Positions 41,366-51,885 are shown, numbered from the stretch's first letter. The stretch is DNA of 64,000 bases from Nemertoderma westbladi (GCA_032718475.1 JAUCBJ010008124.1:65223-129222), one strand, 5' to 3'. Numbers and translations: made by a program. The notes: generated from the letters alone by a model not told the origin.

Positions 41366-41762
41366 TGTAGTGGCGGGTCTCTCTCAAACAATAAAAAATA
41401 TATTATCATTACATTACCGCCCATTCTCCCAGCTTATTGTTGCAAACCAATATCCATCTCATCTCCAATATACTCATTCGACCATTATTGGCTGCCCCCA
41501 TTCACAGCCGTTTATCCTATACAGATAAACAGCTGTATTCTTCCCTGCACTCCTGTTCAGCTATATTAGGTAGGTATCTCCACTGCGCTACAATCCTTTA
41601 TTACCCATTAACCAATCAAGGCCCACCACACTGTCACCCCTATTATTACTTCACTGTATTTCTACAGCTTACTGAGCTCAACATTACTCATTCACTATAG
41701 TTGGTCTCATTCCGCAGTTTCCCAAACGGAAACTCCCCCTATTAACACTCTTTATTACATTG
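41366..41762 (+). mobile_element. Possible LTR-retroelement terminus (left side, interrupted)
   Basis: Non-satellite DNA that starts with TGTAGTGGCGGG exactly where the satellite stops and runs to the TA flank of the CACTA element. It continues, after that element, at 50162. A TGT start at an abrupt boundary, and a gag-like frame about 800 bp further on once the insertion is discounted, suggest the 5' LTR of a BEL/Pao- or Gypsy-type element. No second LTR, primer-binding site or pol gene could be identified in the window, so this is a tentative call. No gene is visible in this stretch. Confidence 0.35.
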
Positions 41763-41764
41763 TA

Positions 41765-42060
41765 CACTCTTAAAAAAGAATTGTCAAACTGACAAAAAAA
41801 AAAGCCATTGTGACAATATAATATTGGCAAATGCGTCTGTCAAGAGGTATTGCCAAACTAACAATATTATATTGTCAAATATTTTACTAATATAATTTTG
41901 TCAAATTATCCACTTATATTGTTAATTTGTTTTTGTATATTTGCTATATTGCCAATACACAATTGTGACTTGGCAATATACAATGCCAATAATTTTGGCA
42001 AAATATTTGCTAAATCATTAATATAACCAGTTTACATATATTGCCAAATCTCAAATATAG
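41765..42060. repeat. Left terminal and subterminal repeats of the CACTA element
   Basis: The 12-bp terminal repeat is followed by about eleven copies of a TTGNCAA-type motif in both orientations (for example TTGTCAAA, ATTGGCAAAT, TATTGCCAAAC). Clustered subterminal motifs of this sort are the usual transposase-binding region in CACTA elements; the binding itself is inferred. Confidence 0.7.
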
Positions 42061-42723
42061 CTTCACCACGCCCAGGCGACCTCAATTAAAAATCCATTGT
42101 TGAAATAAGTTAACCCAGAACCCAGTTAATAAAAAGTTTATCTATGCGAAATAACAAGTTGAATATTATATTTAAAATTAAAATCTCACAACGAAATAAA
42201 TCTAATAGTTACAATAAGTTTGGCGTATTTTTCTCAAGTTACAATCAATTAAGCAGGGCCCATAGGGGCAACGAAAATATTTTGGGCTAAATATTAGAAG
42301 TATATATACTTCTAATAATAAATGAAAAGTAGCAAAACTAATTAATGACTATTTAAAATATACATATATAAAACACATTACTTACTAAAGTACAAAACGT
42401 ATTAGGAACCATCTAAAAATAATGTTGCGGTGCGATGAGGGTCAGCAACTTCGTGACAAAACTGTGGCATCGAGGGTGCCGCAAAGGTGATGGCTGAGGG
42501 CGAGGGGGTTTATAATTTCGAGGTACTTAATATATAATTATTATATTTAAAAAATGAAATATAAGGGAGAGTGGCAGGTGGGTTAAAAGTAGAAGAAACT
42601 GCGACATAATTTATGAACGGCTCCAAAGTTACAACGAATAATGTACAACGAAAAATAATATTTTATATAAAACCAAAAATAACAAATCTATAATTTAAGA
42701 ATATTTAAAACATAAGGGACACA
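42061..42723. other. AT-rich 3' flank of the transposase gene
   Basis: No gene seen. It is AT-rich sequence between the subterminal repeats and the stop end of the minus-strand transposase, and presumably carries its 3' UTR and polyadenylation region. One GC-richer patch lies at about 42425-42515. Confidence 0.5.
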
Positions 42724-43578
42724 TTACAGCCTGTGACGCAGAGAAATATACAAGCTATTTTTCTTAGAACGAAGTTTGAGAGGCCACGGTGATAAGAGTA
42801 GTTCAATTTCATCAATAACCGACAATGGGTTAGTAGGACACTTTTCAACTTCATAGGACTGAAAATGCTCACTATAACCTAAAACTAACAATGGCCTAAC
42901 AATTATCTTATACTGATTAGAATCGGTAATTAATATATTATTAATATAACAAAATATAGGTAGAGAAGAAATATCAAAACCAAAACATACAACATCTCCT
43001 AAGCAATAGTCAACCGAATACAACTCTATTGCTGAACATGACGTTATCTCCCTTATAATGCCATAATCCAGCAACAGGGAGTTTAATTCTGAAACTTCTG
43101 TTAGTCTTTGCAATTGAGTTGCTGTTGGTTGTTTAATTTGCATATCTACACCACTTATACCTACACCTGTACAACTAAAGAATTTATATGCCTGGGACAT
43201 TTGATGTCGCGTTGATAAGGTTTTAACTATATTCTTAAAATTACACACAACTGAAGCTGTTTTCTTAAGCGGGGCGTGCTTTGCCTCACATCTCATGGAC
43301 CACATTCCTAGAAGAGGGCCTGCCTGAATAATTGCTGTAGGGTAGTGAATCAAATTATGAAATTTAAATTGTAAACGATCAGGGTTGAATGTACGTACAT
43401 ATATTTCAAGAAATTCACAAATTAATACAGAAAATAATGATATTTCACTTTGGTTAAAATTCGGTGCCATACTAAAAATAACAATTTCTCTAAGTTTCAA
43501 CAACACCTTCCATACAGGATCATTAACAGCTACAAAATCACCAACTAGTAACGGCAAACCAAGTGTAAAATTAAGCAT
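42724..43578 (-). pseudogene. CACTA/EnSpm-like transposase, C-terminal part (after frameshift)
   Basis: 285 codons including the stop. This is the downstream part of the transposase that starts at 45233. It opens with LPLLVGDF and contains GMWSMRCEAKH around residues 91-101. The Glu at position 98 in the W-x-M-R-x-E-x-K-H motif fits the third acidic residue of a DDE-type catalytic core. The ATG at 43578 overlaps the last codons of the upstream frame, and the amino-acid sense continues smoothly across the overlap. It therefore reads as one ancestral protein split by a frameshift (loss of one base, or an equivalent change), not as a separate gene. The alternative is a short intron or programmed frameshifting, but no slippery heptamer or clear splice pair was seen there. 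Confidence 0.75.
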
Positions 43579-45233
43579 TGAACCGCAGATAAATTAATGT
43601 GTTTACTTCGAAGTTTTTCTTCTTGAAAAAATGGCACAGAGGAAGAATGTTCGAACGCAAAAGATTTACATCGTCGGTTTAAATCATTCACTGAGAACAT
43701 TTTATCAACAAATATAAATTTGTATAGGGCTGCGGAAATGACATAAATGCATACACCTTCAAATAGGTCATGCATAATGTCAAATGTGGAATTTTTAGAC
43801 ACATGATATGAAGGCAGTTGGTTGAAAATAGAAAATTCTTTTATACCTGTCGATGATGGATCGTTACATTGTATATCACTGTCATAATCAGAGTATTTTC
43901 TCAAAATTCCTTTATCTTCTGTCCACATATTTATAAAATTATTTCTGTGGCATTTACAGTACCGACAGGGAAAGTTTCCCGTAAATCCTGAAATATATCC
44001 TAGTAATGCATTAAGGTCTAGGTTATCACCATGTAATTGGGAAATTACAATTCGTACGTTATAATTTACACCATTATAAGCAATATCAATTCCATCAATT
44101 TCCAACTTACATAGATTATCAATTAAAATTTGAAAAATATTATTACCAAATTGAGCTCTGTCTGAAGCACTGTGCATAAAGGAAAGAAATAAATTAGACA
44201 GTTTACTATTAATACGAGGAGGAATACCTTTTAAAGTAATATAAGAATTGCCCACTTTATGAATATTTGCCTTAGATCCTAATGGGTTACAAACCTCAAA
44301 ATCATCGTGATATAAAAAAGCAGGAATTACTATGCAGTTCTTATCGTCCATATATTTCAACCTAGTTTCGTTTGATTTCCAAATAAGTCCATCTTTAAAA
44401 TCACAAATCATATCGGATTCTGTGGTAGAAGATAAATATTCGATAACGGTATTAAAAACATTTGGCAAAGATAAAAACTTTCTAAAAAGGGATTCTAAGG
44501 GTATGTAATTACAGGATAAGAGCTTTGTTTTATATACTAGATTACTTGGTTGACCTACATGGTGTGCATCCATAGTCTGCTCAACAGGAAATGATTTGGG
44601 TGGGATGTATGCTCCAATCTGCTCAAGAACTTTGAGTTGCATATACTCTGATTTAATGCCTTTAAAGGGATCTGAGTAGATTTTCAGCGCATCCCGTAAT
44701 ACAGAGAGTTCCGCCGAATAAGAGTCCGTATTTGATTCCAAAATATAATTTAAAGCATTACTAATAAGTTTAAATGGTTGCATAAAATAGGTATCAATCT
44801 CAGATATCAAGTTTTGAGTGACACTCCAAGGCACAGCTGCATTCCCTCTTAATTTTGAAATGAAACTCAACCCAATGCTACTTATTTGCATACCATTAAA
44901 ATTAATTATTCCATTTGACATTAATAGTTTGATTTCTTCTAAATGATTGTCATTACCCGCAATATTAGAATTATCATTATCTGTTTCATGGCATTCACTT
45001 CCACTCACAGATTCACTGGCAATTGATTGCTCTACATCTAGTGATAGACCCAGAATATGTTTGTTTTTAATATGATCTTCCAAAGATTCAAATTTAAAGT
45101 AGTCTATGCTACATCCATCCTGTCCACAAAGTAGTCGCTCTCCTCGCACTTTTTTGAAATGTACAAATCTGAGATGATTTCGATATAATTGAAATGAACT
45201 AATTTTCACTTTGCAGTATGGACACACCACCAT
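43545..45233 (-). pseudogene. CACTA/EnSpm-like transposase, N-terminal and catalytic part
   Basis: 562 codons from an ATG in good context (ATCATGG). The N-terminus has two C2H2-like zinc fingers (C4, C7, H20, H25 and C36, C41, H54, H59), probably for DNA binding. The catalytic half shows LHGDNLDLN with D403, a Cys/His cluster CRYCKCH just after it, and DIMHDLFEGV with D485 and D489. Together with the Glu in the downstream frame these resemble the DDE triad of animal EnSpm-type transposases. The frame then drifts and stops at 43545, while the next frame continues the protein. The gene sits downstream of the 45708-47432 gene in the same orientation. Family assignment is by motif memory and element ends, not by a search. 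Confidence 0.75.
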
Positions 45234-45707
45234 GATTAAAGAAATGACCAGAATAAAGTTACCACGAACAATATATATGATATAGCAAATAATGCTGTGA
45301 ACTGAGACTGAACTGAATTCGGAACTGAAATTAACTGAAGGTGTTTTATAATAATATTAGTGCTTATCAATAATTGAAGCTAAGTAGAGAAATAAAAAAA
45401 ACAAATGAGGTAGATAACTTACAGCAAAGTTTCAATTCACAACACGAATTTAGATAGGCCTAATATAAAACATATCAGAGTGAGCAGTAACAATCAACAA
45501 TTGACAAAAGAAAACAAAAAAACATTCGCGAAGTACAAAATGATATATTGATAATGGCAGTGAATAAAAATCAAATTAAATCATTGCAAACTTAATGTAC
45601 AAACACATATGTCTTTGTGTATGTTTAAATACACTTCACTCGAATTCTCTGTAGTATATAGTCATATATTATATCTCGTTATGACAGGTACGAACAGTCA
45701 AACATTA
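45234..45707. other. Spacer between the two CACTA-element genes
   Basis: About 470 bp of AT-rich DNA without a recognisable gene. It lies between the stop of the second-protein gene and the start of the transposase gene, so it may hold either a transposase promoter or an intron of a common transcript. Confidence 0.45.
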
Positions 45708-47432
45708 TTACTCATCGTTGCCAAACTTAATGTCTGAGAGTAATGATGAAACTTTACTCGATTCCTCGGTAGCTGGAATACCATATAGACGTTCAAGGAA
45801 GAGCCAAACATTCTTCGAAGCAAGTTGATACTGCAGATTAGCAACATGTATCAGTTTGAACGTAAGGTCTAACGCCTGGAGTAAAGAAGACCTAACGAAT
45901 CTGTATGAATTGTATATAACAACGGATTGCTTCGTGTCGGATAAATATACTATGAATGGAGCCAGAGATATTTCCATTGAAGCATATCGGTTAGACATTT
46001 CAAGAACCTGTCTGTCTAGTGAGGCATGATCCTCCGATGTCATAATAAAGGAATTAAGACATTCTTCTAGAGTTGGCCGCCATATCTTACGCTTAGAAGA
46101 GCCTGGGAGTTTAACCCACGTCCTGTTACACAACTTGTATGGAAGGCCCGCTAAGGCATGTCCTACGATAGAATCCTCGGTTTTATATTGTTTCGCCATT
46201 CTGCGATGTTCTCCAGTCATTGAATGTAATATATCAAAACACACATCTTCAAAGGAAGACTCAAAAAGGACATTCGGGGATACAGTAGAAAAGTTATTGG
46301 TTTCAATAAGCTTCTTAAAGTCTATTAGGATACATTCATACAAAGTATTATCATTACAGATGTATGGGAAGTCTGACAATATAATATCACCATGATATAG
46401 ACCAACGAGTCGATACAATGAAGTTGCTATAAATTGAGGTTTAGAAAATCCATTATGTTTTAAATAATTCAGGTCATCCTCGCAATCATGGTAAAGGTCG
46501 TTGGTTGTTAAACTTGATATTGGTCTTGTCTTGACTGCTGAGGAAACTGCACTCGCATTGTCACTGGAAGCATCTAACAATTTTAGTTTTCGCCGAATTG
46601 TTATCAATTTATTATGGAGCTTCCCCCCATTGATATTAGTAGTATATGATTTCTTAGTACTGGGTGCAACCCTGGTACATGATTTCTTATAGAAATATGT
46701 GGTTTTCGATTCGTGTGGAAAAAAATTGGATATTTCTTCCGCTGCATACGAGAGATCAAACGGTGAAGGCGACGTGCCAGGGCACGCTTCAACCATATAA
46801 GAGACAACTATAGACACCAGCGTTTGGCGATCTGTTTCACCAAGAACAGTCTTCTGAGATAATATTCGTCCTTCATTAGATTTGACAAGGCAACTCGACA
46901 GTCCTTCTGGGAACAGAGGGTGGGAACGAGAGATACCGGTAGATGTTTTAGGGCGTTTCGGATTTGGGTCTGCAGGTGCATTGGGATCAGCCACACTACT
47001 ACTTCTAGACTGTTGCTCCCCTCCACTGAGCTCCCAAGCTACGCTGCTGTTACCTGTCGGGGTCGGTATGTCTCCAAATACCCCTCTATCGAGACGCAAT
47101 GGTAAAAGTTCACGGTCACTTTCAACATTAGGAGTTGATTCAATAGGCCTTCCGGTTGAGGTTGTAGTTGTAGTATAAAATAAATCAACATTAAACTGAC
47201 CATGAGGTGATGACACCTCTTGAACATGCAAATGTCTTGTAGGGGCATGCTGGCAGTATGTACAGTTTTGGGTAATACTAAGGTCTGATGGTATAATATA
47301 GGTATCGCACACATCAGGTCCACAGTCAGAGCAGGAACCACGTGATATTCCCTTACTGTCTTTCATTGGAATTACATTCCGGTAATTAATGTCCCATATA
47401 GCTAAGAACACATAAAAGCAAAAGTATAACAT
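45708..47432 (-). CDS. CACTA-element accessory protein of unknown function, Cys-rich N-terminus
   Basis: 574 codons from the first ATG. A likelier start is the Met at residue 23 (codon at 47366): a polypyrimidine-AG acceptor-like sequence (TTATGTGTTCTTAG, exon starting near 47401) lies inside the first codons, and the conserved-looking part begins MKDSKGISRG. The N-terminus carries CSDCGPDVC and CTYCQHAPTRHLH, a small zinc-ribbon-like cluster of a type I have seen in other invertebrate transposon proteins. The rest is a Ser/Pro-rich linker with a basic patch (NPKRPKTS) and a helical C-terminal region with no motif I recognise. Position and orientation suggest it is the companion gene of the transposase. 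The frame is intact, unlike its neighbour. Confidence 0.6.
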   Translation of the reverse strand: MLYFCFYVFLAIWDINYRNVIPMKDSKGISRGSCSDCGPDVCDTYIIPSDLSITQNCTYCQHAPTRHLHVQEVSSPHGQFNVDLFYTTTTTSTGRPIESTPNVESDRELLPLRLDRGVFGDIPTPTGNSSVAWELSGGEQQSRSSSVADPNAPADPNPKRPKTSTGISRSHPLFPEGLSSCLVKSNEGRILSQKTVLGETDRQTLVSIVVSYMVEACPGTSPSPFDLSYAAEEISNFFPHESKTTYFYKKSCTRVAPSTKKSYTTNINGGKLHNKLITIRRKLKLLDASSDNASAVSSAVKTRPISSLTTNDLYHDCEDDLNYLKHNGFSKPQFIATSLYRLVGLYHGDIILSDFPYICNDNTLYECILIDFKKLIETNNFSTVSPNVLFESSFEDVCFDILHSMTGEHRRMAKQYKTEDSIVGHALAGLPYKLCNRTWVKLPGSSKRKIWRPTLEECLNSFIMTSEDHASLDRQVLEMSNRYASMEISLAPFIVYLSDTKQSVVIYNSYRFVRSSLLQALDLTFKLIHVANLQYQLASKNVWLFLERLYGIPATEESSKVSSLLSDIKFGNDE

Positions 47433-48041
47433 CTTATATTAGAACTCTATACATACATAATTACATATTATTTTGCTATGTATAGTGCCTATAGCAGTAT
47501 AGTAAGCCTACAATTTATAAAGTAAAGATACAGGGACTTAAATTATTTATCAAATTATGATTATTTATTTAGGCCTATTGTTATTTACAATACTGTTAGG
47601 CCTAGAAATAATGATTACCGGTACAATGTATTGTCAGTTTGTCAGTGCGGGATGTCTATAATGTCTTGTCAGCTTTCAGCTTGTGGGTGCCTAAGTTAAA
47701 ACGTACCGGTAGGCCTATCCGAAATGTTTTTTCTTACCCTGACTGACTATAAGTAGGCCTATACTTGATACATGTTTATTTCCTTCAATTAATTTAGATT
47801 TAGACAATTAATTATAATAGCATAAACACAGATAGTATCAGTATGTTTGATTGAGGCTGGCTGATTGAGTGATTGCTAATAGCATGCGCTAGTGGTTGCA
47901 GTCAGCCAGATCAAGTTGCGTGTACAGACAATTAATTACAATATGTAAAAAGGTAAAAGGACAAAAGAATTTACCCTTCTGCTATCCGGTCCTAGATTTT
48001 AACGAGGAAAACCAAACAATAATAATAAAAATGGGGTGACA
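47433..48041. other. Non-coding part of the CACTA element, probable 5' region
   Basis: No gene seen. The stretch is AT-rich with scattered TAGGCCTA/CCGGTA words and lies upstream of the minus-strand genes. It probably holds an intron or 5' UTR leading to the acceptor-like site near 47401. Confidence 0.45.
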
Positions 48042-48873
48042 GACCGAACGTAATCAGGATCGAATGTAACTTAGTTTTTACGAATCGAACGTAACCTAAA
48101 TTATGTTACATTGGATCCTATAACTATGTTACATTTGATCTACAAATTACTAAGCTCAAATGTAACATACATTTATTTCAGTTGTGTTTTGATTTCAGGA
48201 GTTAACCGATGAAATGCTTCGTTTATTTACAGGAAGAAACAGTTTGGTGAGTATAAAACAAAGACCCCGGACCCAATTAAGTAACCTCCATAATCTTGTA
48301 ACATGTGTTAACTTTCGTTTATTGTTTTGGTTATCGTTCATATGCGTACCTCTGGCAAAAGAAGCAGGTTACAGTGGTGGTGTTTTCTAACCAAAACAAT
48401 AAACTAATCTCCATTACTTAATTAACGGAAAGGAGCAGGTTACAGTGGTGGGCTTTTCTAACCGAAACAATAAACAATATCTCAATAACATAGGGTATTT
48501 CATACTTATAGTCTTATTTTTGCAATACGAAAATACCAGAGGTACGCATATGAAGATGAACTATAACTATTGTTTTGGTTCCCCCAACACGCCTCTGTAA
48601 CCTGCTCCTTTCAGCATTTAAATAAAAGTAACCTGCATAATCTTGTAACATCTGTTAACTTTCGTTTATTGTTTTGGTTCCCCCAACACGCCTCTGTATC
48701 TGTAACCTGCTCCTTTAAATCTGTAAATGGCAATGTTACATTCGAGCTTAGTAATTTCTGAATTTGTAGATCGAATGTAACATAGTTATAGGATCCAATG
48801 TAACATAATTGCAGTTCAGGTTACGCTTGATACGAAATAACTATGTTACATTCGATCCTGATTACGTTCGGTC
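48042..48873. mobile_element. Nested foldback/MITE-like element, 832 bp
   Basis: Imperfect terminal inverted repeats of about 130-145 bp (48042-48170 and 48730-48873) starting GACCGAACGTAATCAGGATC. They are rich in the word ATGTTACATTCGATC. The interior is self-repetitive: TTCATATGCGTACCTCTGG (48337-48355) is inverted at 48536-48554, and a block containing TTAACTTTCGTTTATTG occurs twice in direct orientation (48309 and 48657). No coding frame of note. Non-autonomous foldback or MITE structure; no target-site duplication could be fixed. Confidence 0.75.
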
Positions 48874-49840
48874 ATGTATCCATAAAGATGTACCGGTATG
48901 TAAATCTTGAAAATGTAAACTCTAAACTAACATTTAACATTGCGTTTGCCAGTTTGCGAGACTATTGATCGATGCGTACCGATACTTACTAGGGCCTATG
49001 TGATTACAAATTTCCCGACCTTGTCCCAAATTCCCCCAGTTTATCCTATAACTTCCCGACTAACGAGCCCTTTTGAAAAGTTTTATTTCCTGCACCGAAC
49101 GCCTGAACGCGGCCCTCGGGTGCAAAAAAAATCCCCACGCCAGCCTCCCTCATGTCACCCTCATGCAGTCATGGCGGGTGACTTGGACACCAGTTTTTGT
49201 TAAAAAAAAATGCCACAACCCCTTACCGGTATATTGACTGATTGAGGGGTTGGGCATTTTACATATGAAAGATGGATAATATCTTGTTACACTCAGCATA
49301 CAAAATTGGAGTTGCGACATCCTGGCTGATTTAGACGATTTTATGGTTAAAACATGTCCAAGTCACCCGTATTCACGGTAATAATATAAATATTTCGACG
49401 CCGACTGCGCCAAGTGCATCATCTAGGCAGGCATGTAGGCAGGTAGGGTACCGGTAGGCTACTGCTCTACTGACCTACAACTGTACAACAATCACCACAC
49501 CATCACAAAATTCTGAAATACAATAAAAATAATTAGGGCCTACCGTATAACACTGTCTGCTGTCAGATGATAGGCATTAGGCCTACCGGTGCTGGCTGAC
49601 AGGTACAGAGGTAGGCCTACCGGTGCCTCTATTTCTCTACCTGCCGACCTGCAACCTGCCAAAAAAATTAAATACAAAATAATAACAACTACCAGTAGGT
49701 ACATTAACCAGTTAACAGGCCTATTTCATTCCGGTAGCAAATTGCTGTAGGCCTAATGCTGTATTGTGAATTGTAATCCTAGTGCATTACATCAGTCAAT
49801 ACTGCAGTAAGTACACAGTAAGCTAAGTACCTTATAAAAT
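48874..49840. other. Non-coding part of the CACTA element
   Basis: No gene seen. Words TAGGCCTA, CCGGTA and GGCAGGTAGG recur, especially at 49430-49760. It lies between the nested element and the promoter-like motifs at 49845. Confidence 0.45.
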
Positions 49841-49844
49841 TACC

Positions 49845-49889
49845 CCAATGCATTGTGGGTAAAAAAATTTCCCATCATGCATTGCGCGC
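49845..49889. promoter_or_regulatory. Divergent pair of ZNF143/Staf-like motifs
   Basis: TTTCCCATCATGCATTGCG on the plus strand from 49868 and, just upstream, the minus-strand motif TTTACCCACAATGCATTGG (49845-49863). Both resemble the metazoan ZNF143/Staf site (CCCA-y-m-ATGCATTG). They are about 2.4 kb upstream of the minus-strand gene of the CACTA element, near its terminus, which suits a promoter. A TATAA-like word lies at about 49832. Function is inferred from motif resemblance. Confidence 0.45.
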
Positions 49890-49929
49890 AAAACCATCTA
49901 ATTATATTGCTGATTTAACAATATTTATA

Positions 49930-50159
49930 TTAGAAATACAAATGACAAAATAATGTTGTTGTTTTATATTGTATATTTATTTATATTGTGAAATATACAA
50001 TATATAGTTTGTCATTTTGACAAAACTATTCAAATAAAATATAATTAGCTATATCTTGTAACAAAATAACAATATATATAATTATAATGCCAAAATGCAT
50101 TTTGTCAAAAATTTGACAATCATGAAATTGCCAACTGCGCAATATAATTTTTAAGAGTG
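49930..50159. repeat. Right terminal and subterminal repeats of the CACTA element
   Basis: About seven TTGNCAA-type motifs (for example TTTGTCATTTTGACAAAA, AATGCCAAAAT, AATTGCCAAC) precede the terminal TTTTTAAGAGTG. They mirror the left end, although only the outermost 12 bp are a perfect inverted repeat. Confidence 0.65.
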
Positions 50160-50161
50160 TA

Positions 50162-50670
50162 TTCTTGACTCTTACGATATTTTACGTTTATATTATTAGA
50201 TCTCTTATTATGTATTAATGTTCTTATGTTTCCGTTATCTTATTACCCCCTTACCGCTTATAATCGTATATTATTATCTTATATATTTTCTATAATAAAT
50301 ATGCTCCTAATTGCCAATCAAATAAACAAATTATTCTTCTTTATGGGACGTAACCGTGTAAACTGGGTGAAATCCATCTATAGTTGAACATATTACAATC
50401 ACATAGATCATCTTATTGTGTTGTACACAAGAGCATAGCAATCGCTCTTACAGTTTGGGAAAACTCAAATAAAACTCTATGAAATTTACAATTATAAATA
50501 AATAAATTAAATTGAATATTAATTATTTTATTTCTTAGTAATTCTTTACTATACCACGTTACTAAGCCTTTGTAGCCAAGTTGGTATGTATTACAGTCTT
50601 AGGCGATTCTAACTACTGTAGCTAGACTTTAATTTTGAAGACGACACCTTTATTTAATTTGGATACAAAT
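50162..50670 (+). other. Possible LTR remainder and leader of the interrupted retroelement
   Basis: Continues from 41762 once the CACTA element is removed. AT-rich; contains AATAAA-like words (for example at about 50296 and 50321). No clear primer-binding site was found; a TGGGTGAAATCC stretch near 50366 is a weak candidate. No gene. Confidence 0.3.
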
Positions 50671-51206
50671 ATGGACAACAAAGGTGTTCAAATGGACGAC
50701 GAAATTCATTCAGCTTCGGAATCTGATGTATCCACACAGTCTGGTAAGTCACCTCTTAAATATACACGTATTGAAAACGTTATCTCACCAACTCCTGTTG
50801 CATCTGTTGTAAATCCTACCGTAGGAATGTCTAGTGAGAGTTCAGTACCTAATCTAACTCACGTAAAGAGAACGATTGCTGGTTATAAGGCTCATTTTAC
50901 ACGACGTTTCAATGAGTTTACCATTCAAAGGTCTGCTACATTCGACCCCACTAATATCGATTCTATATTTAATTCTTGTATTAATGTATACAAATCTTTG
51001 TGTAGTCACTATGAAAAATCAACTTTCGATTTCGAAAGCTTTGGTTTTTCTGATGTGTCACGTGAGCTAGCTGCACAATCAGTAACTGTACTGTCAGACC
51101 TTGAATCTAAACTCAATGACATTCGCGAATATATTAATAGCAATGAGCAGACCGTGACTCAGACCCAGACATGTCGGAGTAACGCCATACCTATTGTAGT
51201 TGTGTC
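50671..51206 (+). pseudogene. Gag-like fragment of an LTR retroelement, truncated
   Basis: Frame of 178 codons from the ATG at 50671 (open from 50635 with a TTG). It runs into the terminal repeat of the next element at 51207 and stops there at 51234. The N-terminus is acidic and Ser-rich. From residue 64 it has HVKRTIAGYKAHFTRRFNEF followed by helical sequence with YKSLCSHYEKS, LSDLESKLNDIREYI. The arrangement (short basic helix, then a long coiled helical region) resembles the start of BEL/Pao-type Gag proteins. No zinc knuckle, protease or pol remains. The family call is weak; that the frame is cut by the inverted-repeat element is seen directly. Confidence 0.4.
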
Positions 51207-51639
51207 AGTAGTAGGGTCTTCCTCCTCTCTGTGACAGTTGGACCTAACTGACACCCATTGGGTGTCATATGACACCCAATTATCACCCTATGGGTGTCAT
51301 TGGGTGTCATTGGCGCCAGACTGTCTGGGTGACACCTCCCAATTAGGCTAATTAGACCCTAATTGACAGGTGTCATCAATTAATTAGTATAATTAAACCC
51401 TAACAGGTGTCATATGACTCCTAATTAGGGTTTAATTGATTATCCTAATTAATCAGACTGATTAGCGCCCTGACACACAATGGGTCATCAGTGATGTCCA
51501 ACTGTCGCAGAGAAGGGGGAAGAGGGTGTCATAAGTGACACCGCAGCTCTTTTATTCATTAATACCTATTTATTTATATTTAATTTTAATTAATTATTTG
51601 TACTTTATTTTACTTTATTTATTCATTTGTACTTTATTT
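51207..51639 (+). repeat. Left terminal inverted repeat
   Basis: 433 bp that match 57333-57765 in inverse orientation with no difference found by eye. It contains a 24-bp perfect palindrome at 51257-51280 centred on TGTCATATGACA, repeated GGGTGTCAT words, and CCTAATTAGG-type palindromes. Its outer segment (51218-51260) is itself an imperfect inverse of its inner segment (51478-51522), so the outer 305 bp can fold back. Confidence 0.9.
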
Positions 51640-51872
51640 GATATTAATTATTCATTTGTACTTTATGGGTATACAGCTCCCTTACTGGTAACTAATTACT
51701 CTTATCTATATCCAGACAGCTTTATCGCCTTGACCTTTGACCCCCAATTAGCTTTAACCAAGCAACAGCTTATTAATAATAGTTGTATCCAAGCGCCCCG
51801 CCCCCCTCTCGTGACAGCTCTGATTACTAATTACTCTTATCTATGTCCAGCCGTCTGCAGTTCCATAGTCTG
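51640..51872. other. Non-coding DNA inside the inverted-repeat element
   Basis: Two similar short blocks containing TAATTACTCTTATCTAT (51690-51707 and 51826-51843) and a C-rich patch. No gene recognised. Confidence 0.4.
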
Positions 51873-51885
51873 CCGCTAGAGGGCG
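51873..51885 (+). promoter_or_regulatory. CTCF-like motif 1
   Basis: CCGCTAGAGGGCG fits the bilaterian CTCF core (CC-r-s-y-AG-r-k-GGC-r). An identical copy in the same orientation lies 236 bp downstream, within a repeated block of about 50 bp. Binding is not shown by sequence alone; such words also occur inside SINEs and MITEs. Confidence 0.4.

Larger units (their letters stand above)
41765..50159 (-). mobile_element. CACTA/EnSpm-type DNA transposon, 8.4 kb
   Basis: The ends are CACTCTTAAAAA (41765-41776) and its inverse TTTTTAAGAGTG (50148-50159), with TA on both flanks (41763-41764 and 50160-50161). CACTC/CACTG termini with a very short target duplication fit animal EnSpm/CACTA elements. 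Both ends carry clustered subterminal TTGNCAA motifs. Two gene blocks lie on the minus strand: a DDE transposase (broken by a frameshift) and a second protein with a Cys-rich N-terminus. A foldback element is nested at 48042-48873. The frameshift makes this copy probably non-autonomous now. Confidence 0.8.

Noticed and set aside
41437-41700. 87-codon plus-strand frame next to the satellite
   Set aside because: Low-complexity composition with no motif, and within the suspected LTR.
46135-47341. Short frames on both strands within the CACTA accessory gene
   Set aside because: Overlap shadows of the 574-codon minus-strand frame.
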